DNA from: Pandoraea vervacti
GTDB taxonomy: Bacteria > Pseudomonadota > Gammaproteobacteria > Burkholderiales > Burkholderiaceae
DNA length: 64,000 bases
Direction: 5' to 3'
NCBI RefSeq assembly: GCF_000934605.2
Contig: NZ_CP010897.2
Span: forward strand, 4,898,001-4,962,000
Under the pieces are notes generated by a model. It was not told the DNA's origin and ran no database searches. It saw only the letters and a list, made by a program, of their open reading frames with translations. Every line of letters starts with the position of its first letter. Position 1 is the stretch's first letter. Shown one piece after another: positions 1-8,882 of this stretch. Both the position numbers and the translations under genes were made by a program.

Positions 1-331
1 CACCTTCGAAGTACACTTTCAGGTGACGTTCCTGCACCACCGACGCGTTACCGCGCTTGAAGTAGAAGACGTAATCCCAGCGATTCGCGTGGAAGATATC
101 GGTGAGCAGCGGCGTGCCGAGCAGTTGACGGACCTGATCGCGCGTCATGCCGGCCTTGAGCTGCTCATAGGCTTCCTTCGAGACGAAGTTGCCCTGAACG
201 ATGTTGATTCGATACGGCGTGACGACGCCGATCACTTTGTCGGTCACGCTGTCGTACGTCGAGCAGCCAGCCAATGCCAGAAAGGCCGCGGCAGCGCACA
301 CGGAGAACGGAAGGGAGAGATAACGACGCAA
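1..331 (-). CDS. bamE: Outer-membrane assembly lipoprotein BamE (3' end cut by window edge)
   Basis: The minus strand encodes a lipoprotein signal with a lipobox ending in LAGC, then a SmpA/OmlA domain (GMTRDQVRQLLGTPLL, and WDYVFYF further on). BamE is a small subunit of the BAM complex, which inserts beta-barrel proteins into the outer membrane. I chose the TTG at 329-331, which gives the peptide beginning LRRYLSLPF; no in-frame ATG precedes the signal peptide. The C-terminus lies beyond base 1. It diverges from fur across about 165 bp, an arrangement common in beta- and gamma-proteobacteria. Family assignment is secure; the start codon is less certain. Confidence 0.9.
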   Translation of the reverse strand, partial: MRRYLSLPFSVCAAAAFLALAGCSTYDSVTDKVIGVVTPYRINIVQGNFVSKEAYEQLKAGMTRDQVRQLLGTPLLTDIFHANRWDYVFYFKRGNASVVQERHLKVYFEG

Positions 332-496
332 ATCTGACTCGCTTTCAAAAAAATCGAACTTGAATCCGGCACGCCGGGCGCGCCGCCACATCGCCCCCGT
401 TGACGGCACAACCGTCCCGTTTGCCCCGGTTTGCGCCCGGGCAAGGCAAAAAGGCATTATTATTGGGGCTGTATTGTACTCTAGGGACGTAGAGCG

Positions 497-928
497 ATGC
501 CGAATCCCGCCGATCTGAAAAATATCGGACTGAAAGCCACGCTTCCGCGCCTCAAGATTCTGGAAATCTTCCAGAACAGTGAGGTGCGCCACTTGACCGC
601 TGAAGACGTATATCGTCATCTGCTCGGCGAAAATCTCGACATTGGTCTGGCCACGGTCTACCGTGTGCTGACGCAATTCGAGCAGGCCGGGCTATTGTCG
701 CGCAGCAACTTTGAATCCGGCAAGGCCGTTTTCGAGCTCAACGAAGGCCACCACCACGACCATCTCGTGTGTATGGACTGCGGCCGTGTCGAGGAATTCT
801 TCGACGCGGAAATCGAACGCCGCCAGAAGTTGATTGCCAAGGAACGCGGTTTCGCGCTCCAGGAGCACTCGCTCGCCATGTACGGCAGCTGCACGAAGGA
901 CCCTTGCCCGCATCGCCAGAAAAACTAA
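497..928 (+). CDS. fur: Ferric uptake regulator Fur
   Basis: 143 aa, normal Fur length. The N-terminal winged helix (residues 1-83) carries the recognition segment LDIGLATVYRVLTQFEQAGLL. The metal-binding dimerisation half has the HHHDH cluster at 85-89 and two cysteine pairs, C92/C95 (CMDC) and C132/C137. Fur represses iron-uptake genes when bound to Fe2+ and is cytoplasmic. The ATG follows GTAGAGCG, a weak ribosome site. It diverges from bamE, so the short shared intergenic region must hold both promoters; I could not pick an unambiguous Fur box there. Confidence 0.97.
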   Translation: MPNPADLKNIGLKATLPRLKILEIFQNSEVRHLTAEDVYRHLLGENLDIGLATVYRVLTQFEQAGLLSRSNFESGKAVFELNEGHHHDHLVCMDCGRVEEFFDAEIERRQKLIAKERGFALQEHSLAMYGSCTKDPCPHRQKN

Positions 929-1097
929 AAGAGACTTTGCCAGAGCGCTTTCCCGAGAAGGCATTCTGGGATTTTTCATGTCCCGTGCGATCCAGGTGAA
1001 CTGAGCGCCGTAGCGCATCGTCTACAATATTCCTCCGTCAACCACGTATAGACGCAATTTGCGTCTTCACGGGACCGCATTAACGCTTGGCCCCTCT

Positions 1098-1961
1098 ATG
1101 ACCCACGACGATTTGCCCAACGACATGGCACAGAATGACGTAGACGAAATTACGTTCGCAGATGTTCTCGGATTCATTCGCGAAAATCTGAAAAGGATCG
1201 CTGGCCTGGCTGTATTAGGTGCTGTGATCGGTATTGCCGGCACTTTTGCGATTCACAAGCAGTGGCAGGGCACGGTGACCCTACAAATCGGCCGCGCCGC
1301 TGGCTCGCCCGTCGTGGGTCCCGACGGCCCATTGATCGAATCGCTTCAGCAAACCGTCGGTCGAATTCAGCTCAGCACATTCCGCGACAAGGTCATGGCT
1401 GACGTATTCCCGGAGAAGCAAGGCGACGTGGACGCTTTGCGTCGCATGACGGCGTGGGGCGCACTGAAAGCGCGCACCATGCCGGGCACGGCCTACGTCG
1501 AGATAACCACACGCGGACGCTCGCCTGAAGAAGCACAACAAGTGCTGACGGTAGCCGCACAACATGTTGAAACCGAACACGCCGCCATTCTCGAGCGCGC
1601 TCGCGCGTTGCCCAAGCAACAACTAAGCGTGATCGACGCTGCCATCGAATCCAACACCAAAGCGCAGGAGCAGTTGAACGCGGCGCTTGCGCACTCCAAG
1701 AATACGGATTCTCTGCTGGCACTGGGCGCAGTGCAAAGTAGCCGCACCGAGCGGGCGGCATTGAACGACAGCCGCTATCGGGTCTCTCAGCTCCTCGCGC
1801 CGGATCAGTCATACAACACTCGTGTTGTGAGCAATATTCAAATCGACGCGAGCCCGGTGTTTCCGCGCAAGTTGTACTTCGGCATCGGCGGTCTGGTCGT
1901 TGGCGCCATCTCGGGTGTTCTGCTGGGCTTGCTGCGCAAGACCCGTACACGCTCGGCCTGA
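1098..1961 (+). CDS. Wzz-family polysaccharide chain-length determinant protein
   Basis: About 287 aa with the Wzz topology: a cytoplasmic N-terminus (ITFADVLGFIRENLKR), a first membrane segment (residues about 34-53), a large periplasmic domain with coiled-coil character, and a C-terminal membrane segment (LYFGIGGLVVGAISGVLLGLL) followed by an arginine-rich tail. Such proteins set O-antigen or capsule chain length at the inner membrane. The frame stays open back to a TTG at 1059, but the ATG at 1098 (MTHDDLPND) or the one at 1125 is more natural. No other polysaccharide genes are nearby, so its partner pathway cannot be named from this window. Confidence 0.8.
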   Translation: MTHDDLPNDMAQNDVDEITFADVLGFIRENLKRIAGLAVLGAVIGIAGTFAIHKQWQGTVTLQIGRAAGSPVVGPDGPLIESLQQTVGRIQLSTFRDKVMADVFPEKQGDVDALRRMTAWGALKARTMPGTAYVEITTRGRSPEEAQQVLTVAAQHVETEHAAILERARALPKQQLSVIDAAIESNTKAQEQLNAALAHSKNTDSLLALGAVQSSRTERAALNDSRYRVSQLLAPDQSYNTRVVSNIQIDASPVFPRKLYFGIGGLVVGAISGVLLGLLRKTRTRSA

Positions 1962-2019
1962 TTCCGCATCGCTACAAGAGGCGTCGTGCCGGACACGTCT
2001 GGCGCGAACCCGCCAAAAT

Positions 2020-2053
2020 AAAAAAGCCGCTGTCGAGAGACAGCGGCTTTTTT
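2020..2053. terminator. Bidirectional intrinsic terminator between wzz-like gene and gap
   Basis: A 9-bp perfect stem (GCCGCTGTC / GACAGCGGC, loop GAGA) is flanked by an A-run on the left and a T-run on the right, so it can stop transcripts from both the rightward wzz-like gene and the leftward gap gene. Confidence 0.93.
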
Positions 2054-2069
2054 GCTTCGGTACCGGCGA

Positions 2070-3080
2070 TTACTTCGCAGCCATCAGCGCGACAGTGGTG
2101 TCGAGCATACGGTTCGAGAAGCCCCACTCGTTGTCGTACCAGGAGCTGACCTTCACCAGACGACCCGAAACCTTCGTCAGCGTGCCGTCGAAGTTCGACG
2201 ATGCCGGGTTGTGGTTGAAGTCGACCGACACCAGCGGCGCCGTGTTGTACGTTGCGATGGCCTTGAGCGAACCTTCAGCGGCTTCCTTCAGGATCGCGTT
2301 GACTTCGTCCACCGTCGTATCGCGCTTGGCGATGAACGACAGATCGACGATCGACACGTTGATCGTCGGAACGCGGATGGCGTAGCCGTCGAGCTTGCCA
2401 TTGAGTTCCGGCAGCACCAGACCGACAGCCGAAGCAGCGCCCGTCTTCGTCGGGATCATGCTCATCGTGGCCGAGCGGGCGCGACGCAGGTCTTCGTGGT
2501 AGACGTCGGTCAGCACTTGATCGTTCGTGTAAGCGTGAACGGTCGTCATCAGACCCGTTTCCAGACCGATCTTGTCATGCAGCGGCTTGACCAGCGGCGC
2601 CAGGCAGTTCGTGGTGCACGAGGCGTTCGAGATGACCGTGTCGGTCGACTTGAGCACACCTTCGTTCACACCGAACACCACGGTGGCGTCCACATCCTTG
2701 CCGCCCGGTGCCGAGATGATGACCTTCTTCGCGCCGCCCTTCAGGTGGGCGCTGGCCTTTTCCTTCGTGGTGAAAAAGCCCGTGCACTCGAGCACGACGT
2801 CCACGCCCAGTTCGCCCCACGGCAGTTCGGCCGGGTTGCGGTTGGCCAGCACGCGGATCTTGTCGCCGTTGACGACCATGTAGTCGCCATCGACCGTCAC
2901 GGTGCCCGGGAATTTGCCGTGCGCCGTGTCGTATTGCGTGAGGTGAGCGTTCGTCTGCGCGTTACCGAGGTCGTTGATGGCAACGATTTCGATGTCGTGC
3001 TTCTTACCGCCTTCATAGTGGGCACGCAGTACGTTGCGGCCGATACGGCCGTAGCCGTTAATAGCGACGCGAATGGTCAT
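2070..3080 (-). CDS. gap: Glyceraldehyde-3-phosphate dehydrogenase, type I
   Basis: 336 aa. The NAD-binding fold begins INGYGRIGRN (residues 8-16) and the catalytic cysteine is C155 in SNASCTTNC. The enzyme oxidises glyceraldehyde 3-phosphate to 1,3-bisphosphoglycerate in glycolysis (reverse in gluconeogenesis). The ATG at 3080 gives the family-typical start MTIRVAINGYG and is preceded by GGAGATACC; the frame is open further upstream, but that part overlaps tkt. The gene starts 28 bp after the tkt stop, so the two probably share a transcript, and the operon ends at the hairpin at 2020-2053. Confidence 0.98.
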   Translation of the reverse strand: MTIRVAINGYGRIGRNVLRAHYEGGKKHDIEIVAINDLGNAQTNAHLTQYDTAHGKFPGTVTVDGDYMVVNGDKIRVLANRNPAELPWGELGVDVVLECTGFFTTKEKASAHLKGGAKKVIISAPGGKDVDATVVFGVNEGVLKSTDTVISNASCTTNCLAPLVKPLHDKIGLETGLMTTVHAYTNDQVLTDVYHEDLRRARSATMSMIPTKTGAASAVGLVLPELNGKLDGYAIRVPTINVSIVDLSFIAKRDTTVDEVNAILKEAAEGSLKAIATYNTAPLVSVDFNHNPASSNFDGTLTKVSGRLVKVSSWYDNEWGFSNRMLDTTVALMAAK

Positions 3081-3108
3081 GGGGGTATCTCCGTAGGGTC
3101 TAACGAAA

Positions 3109-5121
3109 TCAGCCAAGCACGGACTTGACCGTCGCGACCACATGGTCGACGGTGAAGCCGAAGTGTTTGAACAGCACGCCGGCCGGGGCCGACTCGCCGA
3201 AGGTATCGATGCCAACCACGCCGCCTTCCAGGCCGACGTACTTGTGCCAGAACGCCGTCACGCCGGCTTCGATGGCCACACGCGGCACACCGCGCGGCAG
3301 CACGCTCTCGCGGTACGCCTTGTCCTGACGGTCGAACACGTTGGTCGACGGCATGGACACCACCCGCGCGGCGATTCCCTCGGCAGCCAGCACGTCGGCG
3401 CCCTTGAGGGCCAGATCCATTTCCGAGCCGGTCGCGATCAGAACGATCTGCGCGTTGGCGGCGTCACGCAGCACATAGCCGCCACGACGGATATCCGCGA
3501 TCTGCGCATCGCTGCGCGACACGAACGGCAGATTCTGACGGCTGAGCACCAGGCTCGACGGACCGTCGTGACGTTCCACTGCGGCCACCCAGGCGGCCGC
3601 CGTTTCCGTCGTATCGCACGGACGCCACACGTCCATTTGCGGAATCAGGCGCAGGCTCGAGACATGCTCGATCGACTGGTGCGTCGGGCCGTCTTCGCCC
3701 AGACCGATCGAGTCGTGCGTGAACACGAAGATCGAGCGCAACTTCATGAGCGCCGCCATGCGCAGCGCATTGCGGCTGTAATCGGAGAACGTCAGGAAGG
3801 TGCCGCCGAACGGGATGTAGCCGCCGTGCAGTGCAATGCCGTTCATGATCGCGCTCATGCCGAATTCGCGCACACCATAGTTGATGTGGTTGCCGAATTG
3901 CACGCCTTGCGCATTGGCGCGAACGGCCTTGCTGGCCTTCCAGTTCGTGAGGTTCGAGCCGGTCAGATCTGCCGAGCCGCCCAGGAACTCCGGCAGCACC
4001 GCCGCGAGACCTTCGATGGCCAGTTGCGACGCCTTGCGCGTCGCCACCGTCTCTGCCTTTTCGTTGGTCTTGGCAATGAGCGCCGCCGCCGCCGACTTGA
4101 AGTCGCCCGGCAGTTCGCCCTTCATACGGCGCTCGAATTCGGCAGCTTGCTCAGGGAATTGGCTGCGATAGGCGGCAAAACGCTCGTTCCAGGCGGCTTC
4201 GGCTTGTTGACCGGCGGCCTTCGCATCCCACGCAGCGTACACTTCGGCCGGCACTTCGAACGGCGGCAGATTCCAGCCCAGCGCAGCACGCGTCGCCGCG
4301 ATTTCGTCGGCGCCCAGCGGCGCGCCGTGCACGTCGTGACCGCCTTCCTTGTTCGGCGCGCCCTTGCCGATCAGCGTCTTGCAGCAAATCAGCGTCGGAC
4401 GATCCGACGTCTTGGCTTGCGCAATGGCAGCGTCGACCGCGTCGGCATCGTGACCATCGATACCGCGAATCACGTTCCAGCCATATGCCTCGAAGCGCTT
4501 CGGCGTATCGTCGGCAAACCAGTACTCGACGTCACCGTCGATCGAGATGCCGTTATCGTCGTACAGTGCGATGAGCTTGTTCAGACGCAGCGTACCGGCC
4601 AGCGAACAAGCCTCGTGCGAGATACCTTCCATCAGGCAGCCATCGCCGAGGAATGCATACGTATAGTGGTCAACGATATTGTTGCCCGGACGGTTGAATT
4701 CCTTGGCGAGCAGCGCTTCGGCGAGTGCGAAGCCCACGGCGTTGGTAATGCCCTGGCCCAACGGCCCCGTGGTCGTCTCGACGCCCGGGGTGATACCCAC
4801 TTCCGGGTGGCCCGGCGTCTTGCTGTGCAATTGACGGAAGTGCTTGAGTTCTTCGATCGGCAGGTCGTAACCCGTGAGATGCAACAACGAGTAAATCAAC
4901 ATCGAGCCGTGGCCGTTCGACAGGACGAAGCGGTCGCGATCGGCCCAGTGCGGATTGACCGGGTTGTGCTTGAGATGGCGGCCCCAGAGAGCGACCGCGA
5001 TATCGGCCATGCCCATCGGCGCGCCAGGGTGACCGGAGTTGGCCTGTTGGACCGCGTCCATGGAAAGGACGCGAATGGCAGAGGCCATCAGCGCAGCCGT
5101 TGCAGGAGAGGAGTTCGTCAT
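3109..5121 (-). CDS. tkt: Transketolase
   Basis: 670 aa, full family length. Thiamine-diphosphate binding is shown by GDG (159-161) through DN (189-190); the substrate-loop histidines are in GHPGAPMG (near 31) and SNGHGS (about 68-73). The C-terminal pyrimidine-binding and transketolase-C domains are complete. It transfers two-carbon units in the pentose-phosphate pathway. I used the ATG at 5121 (MTNSSPATAALM); the reading frame upstream is open but unlike the family. It is the first gene of tkt-gap and diverges from the spermidine-synthase-like gene across about 200 bp. Confidence 0.97.
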   Translation of the reverse strand: MTNSSPATAALMASAIRVLSMDAVQQANSGHPGAPMGMADIAVALWGRHLKHNPVNPHWADRDRFVLSNGHGSMLIYSLLHLTGYDLPIEELKHFRQLHSKTPGHPEVGITPGVETTTGPLGQGITNAVGFALAEALLAKEFNRPGNNIVDHYTYAFLGDGCLMEGISHEACSLAGTLRLNKLIALYDDNGISIDGDVEYWFADDTPKRFEAYGWNVIRGIDGHDADAVDAAIAQAKTSDRPTLICCKTLIGKGAPNKEGGHDVHGAPLGADEIAATRAALGWNLPPFEVPAEVYAAWDAKAAGQQAEAAWNERFAAYRSQFPEQAAEFERRMKGELPGDFKSAAAALIAKTNEKAETVATRKASQLAIEGLAAVLPEFLGGSADLTGSNLTNWKASKAVRANAQGVQFGNHINYGVREFGMSAIMNGIALHGGYIPFGGTFLTFSDYSRNALRMAALMKLRSIFVFTHDSIGLGEDGPTHQSIEHVSSLRLIPQMDVWRPCDTTETAAAWVAAVERHDGPSSLVLSRQNLPFVSRSDAQIADIRRGGYVLRDAANAQIVLIATGSEMDLALKGADVLAAEGIAARVVSMPSTNVFDRQDKAYRESVLPRGVPRVAIEAGVTAFWHKYVGLEGGVVGIDTFGESAPAGVLFKHFGFTVDHVVATVKSVLG

Positions 5122-5318
5122 GGTGACCAGCCGGAAGAGCGGGCGTGCCCCGTTGCCGCGAGCTGCCGCGCGAAATTCAAATGCAGGAAAAGACCAAGAT
5201 TTTACCAGAATCGACCCTTGCCCGGGTCGATCACGGCGAACTTCCTCAAAGCACGGGAACGTGGAATCATGCGAAGAAGTGACGTGATCGACACAAATTA
5301 GAGGAAGTTGTCTTAGCA

Positions 5319-6245
5319 ATGCCCACCAAACGCGACACCCTCACCGCCGATTCCAGCCATGAAATGCCCGGTACGCCGCTTGCGGGCACGTCGTTTGCCG
5401 CACCACTCGGGCCGTGGGCAGGCTATACGTTCGCAGGGCACACCGTCTACGCGGCGACATCGGCGCATCAGCACATCGAGATCGTGGATTTACCGGCGTT
5501 CGGCGATCTTGGGCGAGCATATCGGCTCGACGGCCGTTTCATGGCGTCGCTGGCGGACGCTCACATCTGCCATGAATGCATGGTGCACCCGCTCCTGCTT
5601 GCGCATGGCGACGCGCAACGCGTGCTCATCCTCGGCGGGGGCGATGGCGGCTCGGCGCGGGAAGTCCTGCGTCACGCCAGCGTAAAGGAAGTCGTCGTTG
5701 CGGAGCTCGACGCACAGGTGCCCGCAGCCATCCTGCAGCACATGCCGACGCTGCCCGATGGCGCGTTCGACGATCCGCGTACGACACTCGTCGTCGGGGA
5801 CGCACGGGATCTCGTGGAGGCCGCCATGGCGAAGGGCGACCGATTCGACGCCGTGGTCTTCGACCTTACCGAAGCCGATGGCGACGCCGCCTCCCTGCAC
5901 GACGCGCCGTTCTTCAGCAACGCCCGCTCCCTGCTCACGCCACGCGGCGGCATCGCGCTGCAACTCGGGGGCCCGTGGCTCGAAGGCGCTCGGGTACGCC
6001 GCATGCTCGACGCGTTGCGCTCGGTGTTCGTCCATGTCCTGCCGATGACTGCCTACGTGCCGCTATACGGCACGCAATGGGCGCTCGCACTGGCCAGCGA
6101 CACGCTCGGCATGCGCGAACTTGGCGCACTCGCGTCCACCCCGCTGCCCGCTCCACTTCAAAGGTTGCGGCATTACTCACCGTTGCGCCACGCGGTGCTC
6201 TTCGACATCGCGCCGGAATTACGCGACGTCCTCGGGCAAGGGTGA
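5319..6245 (+). CDS. Spermidine synthase-like (polyamine aminopropyltransferase family) protein
   Basis: 308 aa with an SpeE-type Rossmann methyltransferase-like fold: SAM/decarboxySAM loop GGGDGGSARE (106-115), acidic E129/D131 after strand 2, and GDARD (160-164). The substrate segment HICHECMVHP (about 82-91) resembles the family DEFxYHExxVHP element. The active-site motif reads FDLTEAD (181-187) instead of the usual DxTDP, so the acceptor may differ from putrescine. RBS GAGGAAG lies 9 nt before the ATG. No speD or speA-type neighbour is present. I call the family with confidence but leave the substrate open. Confidence 0.82.
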   Translation: MPTKRDTLTADSSHEMPGTPLAGTSFAAPLGPWAGYTFAGHTVYAATSAHQHIEIVDLPAFGDLGRAYRLDGRFMASLADAHICHECMVHPLLLAHGDAQRVLILGGGDGGSAREVLRHASVKEVVVAELDAQVPAAILQHMPTLPDGAFDDPRTTLVVGDARDLVEAAMAKGDRFDAVVFDLTEADGDAASLHDAPFFSNARSLLTPRGGIALQLGGPWLEGARVRRMLDALRSVFVHVLPMTAYVPLYGTQWALALASDTLGMRELGALASTPLPAPLQRLRHYSPLRHAVLFDIAPELRDVLGQG

Positions 6246-6473
6246 CGGAAGATACGACGGAGGAGACAACGGAAGAGACGACGAAAGCGGTGACGGCAGC
6301 GGCCATGGCAGCAGCACGTTAGCGTATCGGGGAGCGGCGTGCTTTGGCATCCCGCCGCGCATGACCGCGACATGGGTGAAGTGCCTACGCGTTCCTTGTA
6401 TATTGGGAACTCGTCTCGACTCATCGGCCTACCCCTCGATCCGCCCGGCCGGCGACTTCACCGGAGCACCGAC

Positions 6474-6896
6474 ATGTCCGATCCCCGTCCATCCCACGTG
6501 CCATGGCTCACGCCCTACCTGACCGTGCGTGACGCCAAAGCCTCTGCGGCGTTCTATGAACAGGCGTTCGGCTTTACCGTTCACGACATGGTGGACGACG
6601 ATGGCGCCGTCATGCATGTCGAAATGTTCTATCAAGGACAACTGATCCTGATGTTCGCGCCCGAGGGCGCATTCGCGACGACGGCACGTACCCCACGCAC
6701 CTCCGGCATTGAGGCGCCCCAGAGTTTTTACGTCTATACGGAAGACGTCGACGCGCTCTACGCCCGCGCGACAGCGGCTGGCGCCAAGGGACTCATGCCT
6801 CCGAGCGACCAATTCTGGGGTGATCGTTTCTGCCAGTTGGAAGACCCGGACGGCTATCGATGGGGCTTCGCCCGACCGGTCACGCCACGCAGCTAG
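6474..6896 (+). CDS. VOC (glyoxalase/bleomycin-resistance) family protein
   Basis: 140 aa, one compact VOC fold: WLTPYLTVRDAKASAAFYEQAFGF at the start (beta-alpha-beta), then HVEMFYQGQLILMFAP, and a second half ending in the family signature FWGDRFCQLEDPDGYRWGFA. These small metalloproteins include lyases, dioxygenases and resistance proteins, and the sequence alone does not choose among them. The ATG at 6474 is preceded by CCGGAG at proper spacing; the frame is open further upstream without family similarity. The substrate is unknown. Confidence 0.85.
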   Translation: MSDPRPSHVPWLTPYLTVRDAKASAAFYEQAFGFTVHDMVDDDGAVMHVEMFYQGQLILMFAPEGAFATTARTPRTSGIEAPQSFYVYTEDVDALYARATAAGAKGLMPPSDQFWGDRFCQLEDPDGYRWGFARPVTPRS

Positions 6897-6990
6897 ACGC
6901 CTTCCGGTATGAGCCTTCGGGGCGTTGCGGTATGCTTCGTCCCCGAAGTCCCCGCGTCACCCACGGCAAACCCTCTTCCTCCTTGCCCCA

Positions 6991-7764
6991 ATGCCTCGCT
7001 TTTTCATCGATGCGCCGCTGCACGCCGGCGCTCTGCTCGATCTTCCCGATACCGTTGTCCGTCACGTGCAGGTATTGCGCCTGAAGGCGGGCGATGCCCT
7101 CACGGTGTTCAACGGCACAGGCGGTGAATATCCGGCAGTCCTGACAACGCTGGAGAAGCGCCATGCCACAGCGCAACTCGGGGATCACGATACTCGGGAA
7201 GCCGAGCCGCCGTATCACGTGACGCTGGCACAAGGCATCGCCGGCGGCGACAAGATGGACTGGCTGATCGAGAAAGCCATTGAGCTTGGTGTGGCGGAAA
7301 TTCAGCCGCTGGCGACCGAGCGCTCGGTCATTCGGCTCGATGGTGAGCGCGCCGCGAAACGCGTTGCCCACTGGCAGGCGCTCGTCCAGGCAGCGTGCGA
7401 ACAATGCGGTCGCAACCGCGTACCGCGCGTGCTGCCCATCCGTTCTATCGGGGCGTGGCTAAGCGATCCGGAAGTGGGCCGAAAGTCCGATCAGGGCGGT
7501 GAGCGGGATGCCATAAAAGGGGACGTATGGCGTGTGCTATTGTCACCTAGAGCAGACAGCGGATTCGATTCGCTACCGCGGGAAGCGCCATCGCAACCCG
7601 GCGTGCTGCTCTTCGGCCCGGAAGGCGGGCTGGCGCCTAACGAGGAAGCGCTCGCGCGGCAAGCCGGATTCACGGCGATTCGCCTTGGGGAGCGTATTCT
7701 TCGGACCGAAACGGCGGGCATTGCAGTGCTCGCCGCGTTGGCTGCCCGCTGGGGCGGCTGGTAA
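6991..7764 (+). CDS. rsmE: 16S rRNA (uracil(1498)-N(3))-methyltransferase RsmE
   Basis: 257 aa. The N-terminal PUA-like part (MPRFFID..., HVQVLRLKAGDAL) is followed by a SPOUT methyltransferase domain with LAQGIAGGDKMDWLIEKAIELGV and the knot motifs LLFGPEGGLAPNE and LGERILRTETAGIAVLA. It methylates U1498 of 16S rRNA in the assembled 30S subunit. The ATG at 6991 gives the usual RsmE N-terminus; the open frame upstream is unrelated. An inserted stretch (about 158-180, SDPEVGRKSDQGGERDAIKG) is longer than in many homologues but stays in frame and avoids the knot. Confidence 0.95.
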   Translation: MPRFFIDAPLHAGALLDLPDTVVRHVQVLRLKAGDALTVFNGTGGEYPAVLTTLEKRHATAQLGDHDTREAEPPYHVTLAQGIAGGDKMDWLIEKAIELGVAEIQPLATERSVIRLDGERAAKRVAHWQALVQAACEQCGRNRVPRVLPIRSIGAWLSDPEVGRKSDQGGERDAIKGDVWRVLLSPRADSGFDSLPREAPSQPGVLLFGPEGGLAPNEEALARQAGFTAIRLGERILRTETAGIAVLAALAARWGGW

Positions 7765-7813
7765 GCATCGATGATTCAGAAAATGGCCTCACAAGCCTAA
7801 AGGAGTAATCGTC

Positions 7814-8422
7814 ATGGGTATCCTCGATAACATTCTCGGTAGTAGGCCCGGCGCTCAGGCCGGTGGTGGCGGGTTCGACACGAAGACATTACTTCTCATG
7901 GGCTTGCTCGCAATGATTGCGAGCCGTTCAGGCAACGCACAGGGACAGAACGGCGAAGGCGGTGGTTTGCTCGGCTCGTTGGGCGGCGCCCTTGGCGGCA
8001 TGCTGGGTGGCGGCGCAACGGCGGGCGGTGCGGCGGGTGGTCTGGGCGACCTGTTGGGTGGACTCCTCGGCGGTGCGCAATCGCCTGCGGCCGGTGCGGG
8101 CACGCCGACGACGTCTCCCGGCGATCTGATCGGCTCGCTCGGCGGACTCGGCGGTCTGACGCAGATTCTCAGCCAGGGCGGACTGGGCGAGGCCGTGAAC
8201 TCGTGGGTCGGCACCGGCGCCAATCAGCCCGTGACGGCAGATCAGGTCACTCAGGCGCTCGGTCCGGGCGGGCAACTGCAGCAATTGGCAGGCACCGCAG
8301 GCATTTCCGAGAGCGAGGCGGCACAGGAGTTGTCGGCCCTTCTGCCTCAGGTCGGTAAAGGCTCGAGGAGTACCGTCTTGATGCGAGGAGAGTATGTGGG
8401 TACTTTTGCGTCCACCAAATGA
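7814..8422 (+). pseudogene. yidB: yidB (DUF937) 5' fragment, interrupted by IS66 element
   Basis: A YidB-family protein: MGILDNILGS start, a very glycine-rich middle (GGALGGMLGGG type), and the C-terminal conserved block PVTADQVTQALGPGGQLQQLAG...LSALLPQV. The native frame runs only to 8354; from 8355 it reads into the insertion sequence and stops at 8422 after about 22 foreign residues. The missing C-terminus, VNHLTPNGAVAQDQP..., lies at 10935-11032. Joining 7814-8354 to 10935-11032 restores a 639-bp frame of 212 aa. The family's function is not well established. RBS AAAGGAG precedes the ATG. Confidence 0.93.
8347..8354. repeat. 8-bp target-site duplication, left copy (TCAGGTCG)
   Basis: TCAGGTCG occurs directly before the left end of the IS66 element and again directly after its right end at 10927-10934. 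Eight bp is the duplication length known for the IS66 family, and it marks the exact insertion point inside yidB. Confidence 0.96.
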
Positions 8423-8423
8423 A

Positions 8424-8882
8424 ATGGTGGGCACAAAAGTGGACAAGGTTTTGAGTGTGGCTGTGGAAGCGGTACCTTACCGACGAGCGAATTTCCCAAT
8501 GGAGTTCAAGCGCGCGACGGTCGAGGCAACGTTAAGGCCAGGTGCGTCGGTTGCTTTGACAGCGCGCAAGGCAGGCATCAACGCCAACTTGTTATTCAAA
8601 TGGCGCCGGCATTATCTGGCTGGCGCTTACGGTGATGTCACACCTGAGCTTGTTACTCGCCAGAGTTCCGCGGCTTCGGTGACCGAGTTTGTTCCCGTGA
8701 CGATCACGAAGGCTCTCGTTGGCATCGCCACGCCGACGGCAGACCAAGCAGTCCCGACCTCACGATGTTCATCGAGGCACGAGGGGAAGATCGAGTTGGT
8801 GATGCGTGGCGGCACAATGCGCTTCGATGGTCCGCTGAGTTTGGAGTTACTGCGCGAGTTGATTTCGGAGCTACGCACATGA
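8424..8882 (+). CDS. tnpA: IS66 accessory protein TnpA
   Basis: About 152 aa from the ATG at 8424. It contains a helix-turn-helix typical of the IS66 small protein (FKRATVEATLRPGASVALTA, then KAGINANLLFKWRRHY) and a C-terminal conserved part ending LSLELLRELISELRT. It probably binds the element ends to help transposition. The frame is open from a GTG at 8394, and the ATG at 8499 (MEFKRATVEA) is a third possible start; the sequence does not settle this. Its stop overlaps the tnpB start as ATGA, suggesting translational coupling. Confidence 0.85.
   Translation: MVGTKVDKVLSVAVEAVPYRRANFPMEFKRATVEATLRPGASVALTARKAGINANLLFKWRRHYLAGAYGDVTPELVTRQSSAASVTEFVPVTITKALVGIATPTADQAVPTSRCSSRHEGKIELVMRGGTMRFDGPLSLELLRELISELRT

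Noticed and set aside
8394..8422. yidB ending naturally at 8422
   Set aside because: The last residues are read from the left end of the IS66 element; the true C-terminus is at 10935-11032 after the target duplication.
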